Part shown: positions 15,957 through 25,598 of the stretch, one piece after another | How the letters are laid out: the number at the start of each line of letters is the position of its first letter | How positions within the stretch are numbered: the first letter of the stretch is position 1 | DNA from: Streptomyces sp. WMMC500 | GTDB taxonomy: Bacteria > Actinomycetota > Actinomycetes > Streptomycetales > Streptomycetaceae | Direction: 5' to 3' | Assembly (NCBI RefSeq): GCF_027497195.1 | Contig: NZ_CP114905.1 | Span: 4,475,001-4,539,000 of the forward strand | Length of the DNA stretch: 64,000 nucleotides | Notes under the pieces: generated by a model | Told to the model about the DNA's origin: nothing | The model's input: only the letters and a program-made list of their open reading frames with translations | Databases searched by the model: none | Position numbers and translations under genes: made by a program

Positions 15957-16673
15957 ATGGACACACCGGCGATACCCGGCCAGCGACACGGGCATGTCCT
16001 GCTGCTCGCCGATCCGGACGAACAGGTGGCGCACGATCTGGCCGAGCACCTGGCGGGTCATCAGGTGAAGGTCGTCTTCTGCTCCGACGGGGCGGAGGCG
16101 CTGCTCCAGGTCGGCCTGCAGTCCCCCGACGCCCTGCTGGTCAGCGCCAAGCTGCCGCTCGTGCCGGGCGCACGGGTGGTGGAGGTGCTGCGGCGGCGGA
16201 GCGCCACGCCGGTCATCATCGGCGTCGGCCCGGACGACGCGGAAGACGCCGTCGAGGCGCTGACCGCGGGGGCCAGCGCCTGCGTCGCCCGCCCCTACCG
16301 GCCGTACGAGGTCCTCAAGATGCTCGGCGTCGCCAGCCCGGCGGCGTACGACGTGGACCAGACGGTCGCCTCCGGGCCGTACAGCGTCAACCCCGCCACC
16401 TTCGAGGCCCGCGTCGACGGCCGGCTGGTGCAGCTTCCGCTTCGCGAGTTCAAGCTGCTGCACCTGCTGGTGGCCAACGCCGAGAAGGTCGTCACCCGAG
16501 ACCAGATCAGCGCCGAGCTGTGGGGTGGCAGCGCGCCGAAGTCCAACACGATCGCCGTGCACATCCGTCGGCTGCGCGACCGCATCGGGGACAACCCTCA
16601 CGATCCACGGATCATCCTCACCGTCCGGAACGTCGGCTACCGCTTCGTGCCGCCGGTCGCGGACACCCCCTAG
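15957..16673 (+). CDS. Winged-helix response regulator with degenerate receiver domain
   Basis: 238 residues from ATG 15957, which has GGGGGTGG upstream; an in-frame ATG at 15924 is possible but lacks a ribosome site. Residues ~13-125 fold as a CheY-like receiver, but the phosphoacceptor Asp position is Ser63 (LLVSAKLP), the conserved Lys is Arg112 (ARPY), and the Thr/Ser switch position is Val90. The acidic pair is only partly kept (ADPDE). Residues ~140-235 form an OmpR/PhoB winged helix (LPLREFKLLHLLVANAEKVVTRDQI, SNTIAVHIRRLRDRIG, VRNVGYRFV). No kinase gene is adjacent. Placed behind a PHO box and 65 bp before pstS, it probably modulates phosphate uptake without phosphorylation. Its target is unknown. 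Confidence 0.88.
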   Translation: MDTPAIPGQRHGHVLLLADPDEQVAHDLAEHLAGHQVKVVFCSDGAEALLQVGLQSPDALLVSAKLPLVPGARVVEVLRRRSATPVIIGVGPDDAEDAVEALTAGASACVARPYRPYEVLKMLGVASPAAYDVDQTVASGPYSVNPATFEARVDGRLVQLPLREFKLLHLLVANAEKVVTRDQISAELWGGSAPKSNTIAVHIRRLRDRIGDNPHDPRIILTVRNVGYRFVPPVADTP

Positions 16674-16738
16674 ACCCCACAACCCTCGATTTGTTGTCAG
16701 CCGCCTCTGGAGTGCGGCCTCAGGAAGGAAAGTCCCCA

Positions 16739-17878
16739 GTGAAGTCTCAGAGCAAGATCCGGATCCGCTCCGCGGCAGGCATACTCGCCCTCTCCAGCGC
16801 CCTCGTCCTCTCGGCGTGCGGCTCGGACGACAATTCGGACTCGGGCGACGACAAGGCCAGCGGCGGCGACAAGAGCAGCTCCGCCGGCGGCGACATCACG
16901 TGCGGCGGCAGCGGTGAGCTGCTCGCCTCGGGTGCCAGCTCGCAGGACAACGCCGTGCAGCAGTGGGTGGCCGACTACCAGGCCGCCTGCCCGGACGTGA
17001 CGGTCAACTACAAGCCGGTCGGCTCGGGTGCCGGCATCGAGGAGTTCCTCGCCGGCCAGACCGCCTTCGCCGGCTCCGACTCCGCGCTGGAGCCGGAGGA
17101 GGTCGAGAAGTCCAAGGACGTCTGCTCCGGCGGTCAGGGCATCAACCTGCCGATGGTCGGCGGCCCGGTCGCGATCGCCTACCACCTGGAGGGCGTGGAC
17201 GAGCTGGTGCTCGACGCCGAGACCCTGGCGAACGTCTTCAACGGCGAGATCAAGAAGTGGAACGACCCGGCGATCGCCAAGCTGAACCCCGACGCCGAGC
17301 TGCCGGACACCACGGTCCAGCCGGTGCACCGCTCCGACGAGTCGGGCACCACCGAGAACTTCACCGCCTACCTCGGCACGGTCGTCAAGGACGCCTGGCC
17401 GCACGAGGCGGACAAGAAGTGGCCGATCGAGGGTGGCCAGGCCGCCAGCGGTTCGGCCGGCGTGTCCTCGCAGGTGAAGCAGACCGACGGCGCCATCTCG
17501 TACATGGAGATCTCGCACGCCGAGTCCAACGACCTGACCACCGTCAAGCTGGACACCGGTGCGGCCGAGCCGGTCGAGGCCACCGTGGAGAACGCCTCCG
17601 CGGCGATCGCCGCCGGCAAGCGGGTCGGCCAGGCCCCCGACATGGCGCTGGAGCTGGACTACGCCACGAAGGTGGACGGCGCCTACCCGATCACCCTCGT
17701 GACCTACGAGATCGCCTGCGACAAGGGCAACAAGCCGGAGTCCCTGGACGCGGTCAAGTCCTTCCTCGGCTACACCGCGAGTGAGGCCGGCCAGCAGTCG
17801 GTCGTCGAGGTCGGCTACGCCCCGCTGCCCGCGGAGATGGCCGCCGAGGTCGTCAAGACCATCGACACCCTGTCCTGA
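16739..17878 (+). CDS. pstS: Phosphate ABC transporter substrate-binding lipoprotein
   Basis: 379 residues. I chose GTG 16739 (VKSQSKIRIRS) because GGAAGGAAAG stands 7 bases upstream. The signal peptide ends in the lipobox LSAC (ALVLSACGS), followed by a Ser/Asp-rich flexible linker. The PstS core has ASGASSQDNAVQQWVADY, YKPVGSGAGIEEFLAGQTAFAGSDSAL and HRSDESGTTENF, the phosphate-coordinating loops. It captures phosphate outside the membrane and hands it to PstC-PstA. It heads the pstSCAB set and probably also reads through from the regulator gene 65 bp upstream; no separate PHO box is visible before it. Confidence 0.95.
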   Translation: MKSQSKIRIRSAAGILALSSALVLSACGSDDNSDSGDDKASGGDKSSSAGGDITCGGSGELLASGASSQDNAVQQWVADYQAACPDVTVNYKPVGSGAGIEEFLAGQTAFAGSDSALEPEEVEKSKDVCSGGQGINLPMVGGPVAIAYHLEGVDELVLDAETLANVFNGEIKKWNDPAIAKLNPDAELPDTTVQPVHRSDESGTTENFTAYLGTVVKDAWPHEADKKWPIEGGQAASGSAGVSSQVKQTDGAISYMEISHAESNDLTTVKLDTGAAEPVEATVENASAAIAAGKRVGQAPDMALELDYATKVDGAYPITLVTYEIACDKGNKPESLDAVKSFLGYTASEAGQQSVVEVGYAPLPAEMAAEVVKTIDTLS

Positions 17879-18005
17879 CCTGTCCTGAACGCCCACCGCC
17901 GGCCGGCGCACCACCGTCCGGCCGGCGGGGGGCCATCCGGTGCACCGCCGCCGGGACGCGGGCGCAGACCGCGCCGTCGCCCCACATCAGACCGGAGATT
18001 CACGT

Positions 18006-19004
18006 ATGGCTGCTCCACCCACCGACATAGAAACCCCCGCCCCACCGCCGTCACAGGTCCTGCTGTCGAACGGCAAGGGCGGCACCCGCCGCGGCGACAA
18101 GGTCTTCTCCGGCCTGTCCAAGGGGTCGGGGATCGTGCTGCTGCTGATCATGGCCGCGATCGCCGCGTTCCTGGCGTACCGCGCGTCCATCGCCCTCGCG
18201 GACAACGAGGGCAACTTCCTCACCACCTTCGAGTGGGACGCAAACTCCATCCCGCCGAAGTTCGGCATCGCCGTGCTGGCCTTCGGCACGGTCGTCTCCT
18301 CGATCGTCGCGATGGTCATCGCGGTGCCGATCGCGGTCGGCATCGCGCTGTTCATCACGCACTACGCGCCGCGGAGGCTGGCGGCGCCCATCGCGTACGT
18401 CATCGACCTGCTGGCCGCCGTGCCGTCCATCGTCTACGGCCTGTGGGGCGCCCTGTTCCTCGTGCCGCACCTGATCGGCACGTACGAGTGGCTGGACCGC
18501 TACCTCGGCTGGACCGTCGTGCTGTCCTTCGACGGGACCGCGCCGCGCTCGCTGATGACCGCGGGCATCCTGCTGGCCGTGATGATCCTGCCGATCATCA
18601 CCAACGTCAGCCGCGAGGTCTTCGCCCAGACCCCCCGCCTCCAGGAGGAGGCCGCGCTCGCGCTCGGCGCGACGCGCTGGGAGGTCATCCGCATGACGGT
18701 GCTGCCCTTCGGCCGCTCCGGCGTCATCTCCGCCTCGATGCTGGGCCTCGGGCGGGCGCTGGGCGAGACGATGGCGGTCGCCACCGTGCTGTCGCCGTCG
18801 GCGATCCTGTCCGCGGAGATCCTCCAGGCGGGCGGCGGGACGTTCGCGCAGAACATCGCCGCGTCGTTCGGCGAGTCCGGGCAGTTCGGGCGGGACGCGC
18901 TGATCGCCTCCGGCCTGGTCCTGTTCGTCATCACGCTGCTGGTCAACGGCGCGGCCCGGCTGATCATCGCCAGGCGCAAGGAGTACTCGGGGGCCAACGC
19001 ATGA
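18006..19004 (+). CDS. pstC: Phosphate ABC transporter permease PstC
   Basis: 332 residues from ATG 18006 (MAAPPTDIETP) with CCGGAGA upstream. After a Pro/Thr-rich cytoplasmic N-terminus come six membrane helices. The EAA loop region reads EEAALALGATRWEVIRMTVLPFGRSGVISASMLGLGRALGETMAVA, the ATPase contact of binding-protein-dependent permeases. It forms a heterodimeric channel with PstA, whose start codon overlaps its stop (ATGA). Confidence 0.95.
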   Translation: MAAPPTDIETPAPPPSQVLLSNGKGGTRRGDKVFSGLSKGSGIVLLLIMAAIAAFLAYRASIALADNEGNFLTTFEWDANSIPPKFGIAVLAFGTVVSSIVAMVIAVPIAVGIALFITHYAPRRLAAPIAYVIDLLAAVPSIVYGLWGALFLVPHLIGTYEWLDRYLGWTVVLSFDGTAPRSLMTAGILLAVMILPIITNVSREVFAQTPRLQEEAALALGATRWEVIRMTVLPFGRSGVISASMLGLGRALGETMAVATVLSPSAILSAEILQAGGGTFAQNIAASFGESGQFGRDALIASGLVLFVITLLVNGAARLIIARRKEYSGANA

Positions 19005-20068
19005 GCGCGCAGACCATCGCCGACAAGCCCGGTGCCGACCGGCTCGGCATCCAGCAGCCGCGGCTGCCCCGCTGGGCGCCGCTGGCCATCGCGGCCGGCT
19101 CCGCCGCCGCGGGCGTGCTGGTCGGCGTGCTCGCCGACCTCGGCAGCCGCGTCCAGTGGGGCCTGATCGCGGCGATCCTCTTCGTCGTCGGGCAGTACGT
19201 CATCTCGTCGGTGACCGAGGGCGGCCGGCAGGCGAAGGACCGGCTGGCGACCTCCCTGGTGTGGGTGGCGTTCCTGCTCGCCGTCATCCCGCTGGCGTCG
19301 CTGATCTGGGAGACCGCCAGCAAGGGCATCAAGGTCACCGACGGCTACTTCCTCACCCACTCGATGAGCGGCGTGGTCAACATCGCGCCCGGCGGCGGCG
19401 TCTACCACGCGCTGATGGGCACCATCGAGCAGGTGCTGATCGCCACCGTCATCGCCACCCCGATCGGGCTGCTGACCGCCGTGTACCTGGTGGAGTACGG
19501 CCGCGGGGCGCTCGCGCGTGCGGTGACGTTCTTCGTCGACGTCATGACGGGCATCCCGTCGATCGTCGCCGGCCTGTTCGTCCTCAGCCTGTGGATCATG
19601 ATCCTGGACTTCGGGTACTCCGGCTTCGCCGGTGCCATGGCGCTGGCGATCCTGATGATGCCCGTGGTGGTCCGCTCCACCGAGGAGATGCTGAAGCTCG
19701 TGCCGAACGAGCTGCGGGAGGCGTCGTACGCCCTGGGCGTACCGAAGTGGAAGACGATCCTGAAGGTCGTCCTGCCCACCTCCATCGGCGGCATCACCAC
19801 CGGCGTCATGCTCGCCGTCGCCCGCATCACCGGCGAGACCGCCCCGGTGCTGCTGCTCGTCTTCGGCAGCCCCGCGATCAACAACAACCCCTTCGACGGC
19901 GGTCAGGCGTCCCTGCCGCTGTACATCTACCAGCAGTGGGGGGCCGGCACCGAGGCGTCGTTCGACCGCGCCTGGGCCGCGGCCCTGGTGCTCATCGTCT
20001 TCGTGATGCTCCTCAACCTGCTGGCCCGCGGCATCGCCCGCTGGAAGGCCCCGAAAACCGGCCACTGA
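19001..20068 (+). CDS. pstA: Phosphate ABC transporter permease PstA
   Basis: 355 residues. The ATG at 19001 overlaps the pstC stop by 4 bp. The N-terminus carries two hydrophobic segments before the usual six-helix permease core, as in other actinobacterial PstA. Family features are DVMTGIPSIVAGLFVLSL and the EAA loop LREASYALGVPKWKTILKVVLPTSIGGITTGVMLAVARITGETAP. It pairs with PstC to move phosphate into the cytoplasm, powered by PstB. Confidence 0.95.
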   Translation: MSAQTIADKPGADRLGIQQPRLPRWAPLAIAAGSAAAGVLVGVLADLGSRVQWGLIAAILFVVGQYVISSVTEGGRQAKDRLATSLVWVAFLLAVIPLASLIWETASKGIKVTDGYFLTHSMSGVVNIAPGGGVYHALMGTIEQVLIATVIATPIGLLTAVYLVEYGRGALARAVTFFVDVMTGIPSIVAGLFVLSLWIMILDFGYSGFAGAMALAILMMPVVVRSTEEMLKLVPNELREASYALGVPKWKTILKVVLPTSIGGITTGVMLAVARITGETAPVLLLVFGSPAINNNPFDGGQASLPLYIYQQWGAGTEASFDRAWAAALVLIVFVMLLNLLARGIARWKAPKTGH

Positions 20069-20092
20069 CGGCCACAGGAGAAGTGATCTGAC

Positions 20093-20869
20093 ATGGCCAA
20101 GCGCATCGACATCAGCGGCCTCACCGCCTACTACAGCGACTTCAAGGCGATCGAGGACATCTCGATGGCCGTCGAGCCCCGCTCCGTGACCGCCTTCATC
20201 GGCCCGTCCGGCTGCGGCAAGTCCACCTTCCTGCGCACCATCAACCGCATGCACGAGGTCATCCCCGGCGCGCGCGTGGAGGGGAAGGTGATGCTGGACG
20301 ACGAGAACCTCTACGCCAGCGGCGTCGACCCCGTCTCCGTACGCCGCGTGGTCGGCATGGTCTTCCAGCGGCCCAACCCGTTCCCCACCATGAGCGTCTA
20401 CGAGAACGTCGCCGCCGGCCTGAAACTCAACAGCCGCTACAAGAAGTCCGAGCTGGACGACGTGGTGGAGAAGTCCCTGCGCGGCGCGAACCTGTGGAAC
20501 GAGGTCAAGGACCGCCTCAACCGCCCCGGCTCCGGCCTGTCCGGCGGCCAGCAGCAGCGCCTGTGCATCGCCCGCGCCATCGCGGTCGAACCCCAGGTCC
20601 TCCTCATGGACGAGCCCTGCTCGGCCCTCGACCCGATCTCCACCCTCGCCATCGAGGACCTGATCGGGGACCTGAAGACCCGCTTCACGATCGTCATCGT
20701 GACGCACAACATGCAGCAGGCGGCGCGGGTCTCCGACCGCACCGCGTTCTTCAACCTCGCCGCCGTCGGCGAGCCGGGCAAGCTCATCGAGATCGACGAG
20801 ACCGACAAGATCTTCTCCAACCCGTCGGTGCAGGCGACCGAGGACTACGTCTCCGGCCGCTTCGGCTGA
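20093..20869 (+). CDS. pstB: Phosphate ABC transporter ATP-binding protein PstB
   Basis: 258 residues, the usual PstB length, from ATG 20093 with ACAGGAGAAG upstream. Walker [11 protein letters not shown]-loop [12 protein letters not shown] signature [16 protein letters not shown], Walker [14 protein letters not shown] and switch His in [13 protein letters not shown] are all intact. It hydrolyses ATP to drive phosphate import by PstC-PstA. It is the last gene of the unit; no phoU follows. A series of hairpins ends the transcript. Confidence 0.97.
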   Translation: MAKRIDISGLTAYYSDFKAIEDISMAVEPRSVTAFIGPSGCGKSTFLRTINRMHEVIPGARVEGKVMLDDENLYASGVDPVSVRRVVGMVFQRPNPFPTMSVYENVAAGLKLNSRYKKSELDDVVEKSLRGANLWNEVKDRLNRPGSGLSGGQQQRLCIARAIAVEPQVLLMDEPCSALDPISTLAIEDLIGDLKTRFTIVIVTHNMQQAARVSDRTAFFNLAAVGEPGKLIEIDETDKIFSNPSVQATEDYVSGRFG

Positions 20870-20876
20870 GCCGACT

Positions 20877-20906
20877 CCGGCCGGTGCCCCGGGGGACACC
20901 GGCCGG
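20877..20906 (+). terminator. Hairpin after pstB
   Basis: CCGGCCGGTG pairs perfectly with CACCGGCCGG around a C/G-rich centre, 8 bp after the pstB stop. A second 9-bp stem (GTCTTGCGG 20914-20922 with CCGCAAGAC 20941-20949) follows. Confidence 0.6.
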
Positions 20907-20953
20907 CCGAGCCGTCTTGCGGTGCTGCCTGGCGGTGCCGCCGCAAGACACCA

Positions 20954-20981
20954 GGGCCCGCCCCGCACCCGGGGCGGGCCC
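20954..20981. terminator. Bidirectional terminator between pstB and the FtsX-type permease gene
   Basis: GGGCCCGCCCCG and its complement CGGGGCGGGCCC form a perfect 12-bp stem with a CACC loop. It sits between two convergent genes, 5 bp after the stop of the minus-strand permease gene. Confidence 0.7.
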
Positions 20982-20986
20982 ACCCG

Positions 20987-23533
20987 TCACTCCTCCGCCT
21001 GCGCCGCCTCCGCGGGGCGCGTACGGAGGGCCGCCCACCCCGGCACCAGGGTGGCGGTGAGGGCGAGGGCCACGGCACCGGCGACTATCGCGGCGTAGAT
21101 GGACGGCGGGCCGGAGGAAAGCACGCTGTCCGCCGCCGCGTGGCTGAACGGCACCAGCGCGGTGGCCGCGGCGGCGGTGCCGAGGCCCACCCCGATCCCG
21201 GCGACGATCAGCGCCTCGATCGTCAGCATCCGCAGCACCTGCCGGCGGGTGGCGCCGGCGAGGCGCTGCAGCCCGAACTCGCGGCGGCGGCCGGAGACGG
21301 AGAGCACCAGGTTGTTGACCACCGCGATCGCCGTGTACGCCACGATCATGCCCAGGATCAGGTAGTTGACCCACGCCTGCGTCTCGGTGTCCTCCACGTG
21401 GGCCTCGATCAGCTCGCCGCGGTCCGTGACGCCGGTGCCGGGGTGGCCGGCGAGGGTCTTCTCCAGGCTCGCCGTCAACTCCGCGGCGCCGACGCCTTCT
21501 TCGGCCGTCACGAGGATCTGCTGCGGCAGCCCGCCGTCGGTGTGCCCGGCGAGGAGGTCCGCGGGCACGAACACCGTGTCGTAGCCGTCTCGGCCCTCGA
21601 AGAGCACCGCGATCCGCAGGTCGGCGACGGCACCGTCGCCGAAGCGCACCTCCACGGTGTCCCCGACGCCGCGGCCGTCCGCCGCGCCGGCGGGCAGGGC
21701 GATCGTCCGGCCGGTGAGGTCGGCCACGTCGCCCGCGACCGGCTCCAGCGCGGTGGTCCGCGCGGCGCCGCGGGCGTCGACGCCCTGCAGCGGCACGCCG
21801 TCCTCGTCGCCGAGGCCGTCGATCCAGCCGGTGCCGGTGACGTACGCGCCGGCCGCCGCGACGCCGTCCGCGGCGCGGACGTCGGCGGTGAGCGCCGGGT
21901 CGAGGGTGCCGGCGGGGGAGTCGACGACGGCGTCGGCGCGCAGGGTCTCGGCGTACGCCTCGCGGGTGGCGTCGTCCTGCGTCGTCTGCAGGTACAGGTT
22001 GCCGGTGGCCATGGCGACGGCCAGCATCACGGGCGTGACGACGCCAGCCATCCGGACGGCCCGGGCCCGGGCGGTGGTGACCGCCAGCTCGCCGCTCACG
22101 CCGGTGAACGCCCGGACGGGGCCGGAGATCAGGGCGGTGCACAGCTTGGTGAGACCGGGGCCGAGGAGCGCGAGGCCGATGGCCGCGCACAGCACGGTGG
22201 GTCCGGCGGTGCTGGCCGCGATGGGGCCGTCGAAGAGCACCCAGGTGAGGATCGCCAGCGCGGCGGTGCCGCCGAGGAAGAGGACGGCCAGGACGATGCG
22301 CAGCGGGTGCGCCCAGCGGGTCCGCAGCGTCGCCTCCGCCATCGCCTCGACGGGCTTGACCTTCACCCCGCGCCGGCCGCCGAGGTAGCCGCCGAAGAGC
22401 GCGGTCAGCAGCAGCGCGCCGCCCGCGGCGACGGCGGGGATCCAGCCCTGCGCGTACGTCACGGCCTCGGAGACCATGCCGCTGGCGGTGAACTCCTCGA
22501 AGAGCCGCTCCCCCGCCGCCGGCCCGGCGAACCAGCCCGCCGCGGCGGCGGCCAGCCCCACCAGCAGCGTCTCGGCGAGCAGCAGCCGGCGCAACTGGCG
22601 CGGGGTGCCGCCGATGGTGCGCAGCAGGGCGAACTCGCGGCGGCGGCGCTCGACGGACAGCGCGACGGCGCCGGAGACGACGAAGACGGCGACGACCGTG
22701 GCCATGCCGCCGAAGGCGCCGGCGACCGCGATCAGGTCCTCCTTGCGGGTGAGCACCTCCGGGTACTCGACGGCGCCGCGGTCGTCGCCGGAGTAGACCT
22801 TCGCCGGCATCCGCCCCTCGTCCGTACGGTCCGCGGCGTGGGCCGCGACGACCTCGGCGAGGCGGTCCTTCAGCTCGCCGTGGTCGGTGCCCGGCGCCGC
22901 CGTGACGGCGATGTCCGCGACGGCGGGGGCGAGCGCGCGGGCGCGGTCGTCGGTGAAGAACACGGCGCCGTAGCCGATCGCGTGCGGGGCGCGCACCACG
23001 CCGGTCAGGCGGTACGCCGCGGCGCCGCCCCGCGCCGCGACGCGCACCTCGTCGCCGGGGCGGAGGCCGTACGCCCCGGCGGTGGCCTCGTCCAGCACCA
23101 CGTCGCGGGGGCCCTCGGGCCCGCGGCCGGCGGACAGCTCGTACGGGGTGACGGGGGCGGAGGACCAGCCGTGGGCCCGCGTGTCGGGGGCAGACCCCGA
23201 GGCCGCGGGCCCGCCGAGGACGGCGGCGTCGAAGACCCGCTCGGGGACGGCCCGCTCGACGCCGGGCACGTCCCGTACCGCCGCGGTGAGGGAGCCGTCC
23301 AGCGGGGGGCGCTCGTCGAGGACGGCGGTCTCGTCGCCGCGGGGCACCTCGCGGTCGCCGGCGACCACGAGGTCGGCGCCCGCGAGTCGCTGCGCCGGCG
23401 CGTTGTTGCGTATGCCGGTCTCCAGGAGGCCGCCGCACGTCATCACGATGACGGTGCCCAGGAAGAGCGCCAGGAAGGTCGCCGAGAGCGCGGCGGTTCT
23501 GTGGCGGAGCGTACGGAAGGCCATGGCCCACAT
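20987..23533 (-). CDS. FtsX/MacB-type ABC transporter permease
   Basis: 848 residues with a transmembrane helix at the N-terminus, a ~200-residue extracytoplasmic MacB-like domain, three helices around 260-400, a central helix pair, a second extracytoplasmic domain (~500-690) and three C-terminal helices. Two FtsX domains are visible: GGMATVVAVFVVSGAVALSVERRRREFALLRTIGGTPRQLRRLL and, near the end, VVNNLVLSVSGRRREFGLQRLAGATRRQVLRML. The start is ATG 23533 or the ATG 9 bp downstream. Such permeases normally pair with an ATPase encoded just upstream, but none is here. The substrate may be a lipid, peptide or lipoprotein; unknown. Confidence 0.85.
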   Translation of the reverse strand: MWAMAFRTLRHRTAALSATFLALFLGTVIVMTCGGLLETGIRNNAPAQRLAGADLVVAGDREVPRGDETAVLDERPPLDGSLTAAVRDVPGVERAVPERVFDAAVLGGPAASGSAPDTRAHGWSSAPVTPYELSAGRGPEGPRDVVLDEATAGAYGLRPGDEVRVAARGGAAAYRLTGVVRAPHAIGYGAVFFTDDRARALAPAVADIAVTAAPGTDHGELKDRLAEVVAAHAADRTDEGRMPAKVYSGDDRGAVEYPEVLTRKEDLIAVAGAFGGMATVVAVFVVSGAVALSVERRRREFALLRTIGGTPRQLRRLLLAETLLVGLAAAAAGWFAGPAAGERLFEEFTASGMVSEAVTYAQGWIPAVAAGGALLLTALFGGYLGGRRGVKVKPVEAMAEATLRTRWAHPLRIVLAVLFLGGTAALAILTWVLFDGPIAASTAGPTVLCAAIGLALLGPGLTKLCTALISGPVRAFTGVSGELAVTTARARAVRMAGVVTPVMLAVAMATGNLYLQTTQDDATREAYAETLRADAVVDSPAGTLDPALTADVRAADGVAAAGAYVTGTGWIDGLGDEDGVPLQGVDARGAARTTALEPVAGDVADLTGRTIALPAGAADGRGVGDTVEVRFGDGAVADLRIAVLFEGRDGYDTVFVPADLLAGHTDGGLPQQILVTAEEGVGAAELTASLEKTLAGHPGTGVTDRGELIEAHVEDTETQAWVNYLILGMIVAYTAIAVVNNLVLSVSGRRREFGLQRLAGATRRQVLRMLTIEALIVAGIGVGLGTAAAATALVPFSHAAADSVLSSGPPSIYAAIVAGAVALALTATLVPGWAALRTRPAEAAQAEE

Positions 23534-23694
23534 GGGACGGTTCCCCTCTGCGATGTCGGTGACATCAACCTAGGAATCCGCGTCCGCGCGGCCCATGGGA
23601 TGCCCACCCGGACCGGGGGTGTAGCTGGCAACACCATGGGCCGGGGGCCCGCCGGGCGCCCCGGCCCGTACGCCGGTGGGGAGGGCCGCCGCCG
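23534..23694. promoter_or_regulatory. Intergenic region between aspS and the permease gene
   Basis: 161 bp. The segment near 23555-23570 (GATGTCGGTGACATC) contains a short palindrome, GATGTC and GACATC around GGT, 22 bp before the permease start. It could be an operator but nothing else supports it. Confidence 0.3.
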
Positions 23695-25461
23695 CTACTT
23701 CGGCTGCGGCTTGCGCAGCGCGATGTGCAGCTCGCGCAGCCGTGCCTCGTCGACCTCGCTGGGCGCGCCCATGAGGAGGTCCTGCGCGTTGCCGTTGAGA
23801 GGGAAGGCGATCGTCTCGCGGATGCTCGGCTCGTCGGCCAGCAGCATCACGATGCGGTCGACGCCGGGCGCGATCCCGCCGTGCGGCGGGGCGCCGAAGC
23901 GGAACGCCCGCAGCATGCCGCCGAACTCGCGCTCCACCTCGTCCTTGGTGTACCCGGCGATGCCGAACGCCTTGAACATGACCTCGGGCTCGTGGTTCCG
24001 GATCGCGCCGGAGGACAGCTCGACGCCGTTGCAGACGATGTCGTACTGGAACGCGAGCACGTCCAGCGGGTCCTGGGTCTCCAGCGCCTCGATGCCGCCC
24101 TGCGGCATCGAGAACGGATTGTGCGAGAACTCGATCTCGCCCGTCTCCTCGTTCCTCTCGAACATCGGGAAGTCCACGATCCAGCAGAACCGGTAGACGT
24201 CCCCGGCGAACCGCCCGGCGCGCTTCGCGGCCTCCACGCGCACCGCGCCCATGATCCTGGAGACCTCGCCGGTCTCCCCGGCGCCGAAGAACACCGCGTG
24301 CCCGGCGGCCAGGCCCAGCCGCTCGGTGAGCACGGCGACGTTCTCCTCGGTGAGGAACTTCGCGATCGGCCCGGACAGGGCACCGTCGTCGCCGACGCGC
24401 ACCCACGCCAGGCCCTTGGCGCCCTGCTCGACGGCGAAGTCGCCGAGCGCGTCGAAGAACTTGCGCGGCTGGTCCTGGACGGCGGGCACCGGCAGCGCCC
24501 GCACGTGCATGCCGGCGAACGCCTTGAACTCGCTGCCGGCGAAGACGTCCGTGACGTCCGCCAGCTCCAGCTCGGCCCGCAGGTCCGGCTTGTCCGAGCC
24601 GTACCTGACCATCGCCTCGCGGTACGGGATCCGCGGGAACGGCGACGTGACGTGCCGGCCGTTGCCGAACTCCTCGAACAGCTCCGTCATCACCTTCTCG
24701 ATGACGGCGAAGACGTCCTCCTGCTCGACGAAGCTCATCTCCATGTCGAGCTGGTAGAACTCGCCGGGCGAGCGGTCGGCGCGGGCGTCCTCGTCGCGGA
24801 AGCAGGGCGCGATCTGGAAGTAGCGGTCGAACCCGGCCATCATCAGCAGTTGCTTGAACTGCTGCGGGGCCTGCGGCAGCGCGTAGAACGTGCCGGGGTG
24901 CAGCCGGGAGGGGACCAGGAAGTCGCGGGCGCCCTCGGGGGAGGTGGCCGAGAGGATCGGCGTGGTCAGCTCGTTGAAGCCGAGGGCCGTCATCTTCTGC
25001 CGGATGGCCGTGACGACCGCGGTGCGCAGCATGATGTTGCGGTGCATGCGCTCGCGGCGCAGGTCGAGGAAGCGGTACTCCAGCCGGCGCTCCTCGCCGA
25101 CGCCGTCGTCGGCGTTGATCGTGAACGGGATCTGCTCGGCGGCGCCGAGCACCTCGACGCCGGAGACCTCGATCTCGATCTCGCCGGTGGGCAGCTCGGG
25201 GTTGACGTTGTCGGCGCCGCGGGAGACGACCTTGCCGTCGACGCGTACGACGGTCTCCTTGGTGAGGTGCGCCAGCGCCTCGTTCGCGGGGGTGCCGGGG
25301 CGGGCGACGAGCTGGACGATGCCGTAGTGGTCGCGCAGGTCGATGAAGAGGATGCCGCCCAGGTCGCGCCTATTGTGCAGCCAGCCGGAGAGGCGGACGT
25401 CGCCGCCGACGTCGCTCGCGCGCAGCTCGCCACAGGTGTGGGACCGGTACCGGTGCATCAT
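23695..25461 (-). CDS. aspS: Aspartyl-tRNA synthetase
   Basis: 588 residues, the normal bacterial AspRS length. The N-terminal OB-fold anticodon-binding domain (~1-110; [29 protein letters not shown]) is followed by the class II core: motif 1 around residues 135-185, motif 2 [23 protein letters not shown], a ~100-residue GAD-type insertion (~280-410), and motif 3 [14 protein letters not shown]. It charges tRNA-Asp. It may also mischarge tRNA-Asn if the organism uses the GatCAB route; the sequence alone does not tell. The first or second Met (25461 or 25458) could be the start. Confidence 0.96.
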   Translation of the reverse strand: MMHRYRSHTCGELRASDVGGDVRLSGWLHNRRDLGGILFIDLRDHYGIVQLVARPGTPANEALAHLTKETVVRVDGKVVSRGADNVNPELPTGEIEIEVSGVEVLGAAEQIPFTINADDGVGEERRLEYRFLDLRRERMHRNIMLRTAVVTAIRQKMTALGFNELTTPILSATSPEGARDFLVPSRLHPGTFYALPQAPQQFKQLLMMAGFDRYFQIAPCFRDEDARADRSPGEFYQLDMEMSFVEQEDVFAVIEKVMTELFEEFGNGRHVTSPFPRIPYREAMVRYGSDKPDLRAELELADVTDVFAGSEFKAFAGMHVRALPVPAVQDQPRKFFDALGDFAVEQGAKGLAWVRVGDDGALSGPIAKFLTEENVAVLTERLGLAAGHAVFFGAGETGEVSRIMGAVRVEAAKRAGRFAGDVYRFCWIVDFPMFERNEETGEIEFSHNPFSMPQGGIEALETQDPLDVLAFQYDIVCNGVELSSGAIRNHEPEVMFKAFGIAGYTKDEVEREFGGMLRAFRFGAPPHGGIAPGVDRIVMLLADEPSIRETIAFPLNGNAQDLLMGAPSEVDEARLRELHIALRKPQPK

Positions 25462-25598
25462 CCATCCAGTTCGTCTGACTCGTCGCCCGCGGCTGCTTGC
25501 CGGTGGGCGCCGATTCGGCCACGAGAGTGTTCAGCCCGCCAAGACTATCGCCCCCGGCCTCCCCGGCCGCACGCGGGCAATCACCTTAAAATAGGGCA

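Noticed and set aside
18500..20983. 827-codon minus-strand open frame opposite pstC-pstB
   Set aside because: It spans three well-supported plus-strand genes and has a His/Asp/Gly-rich low-complexity product, typical of a GC artefact.
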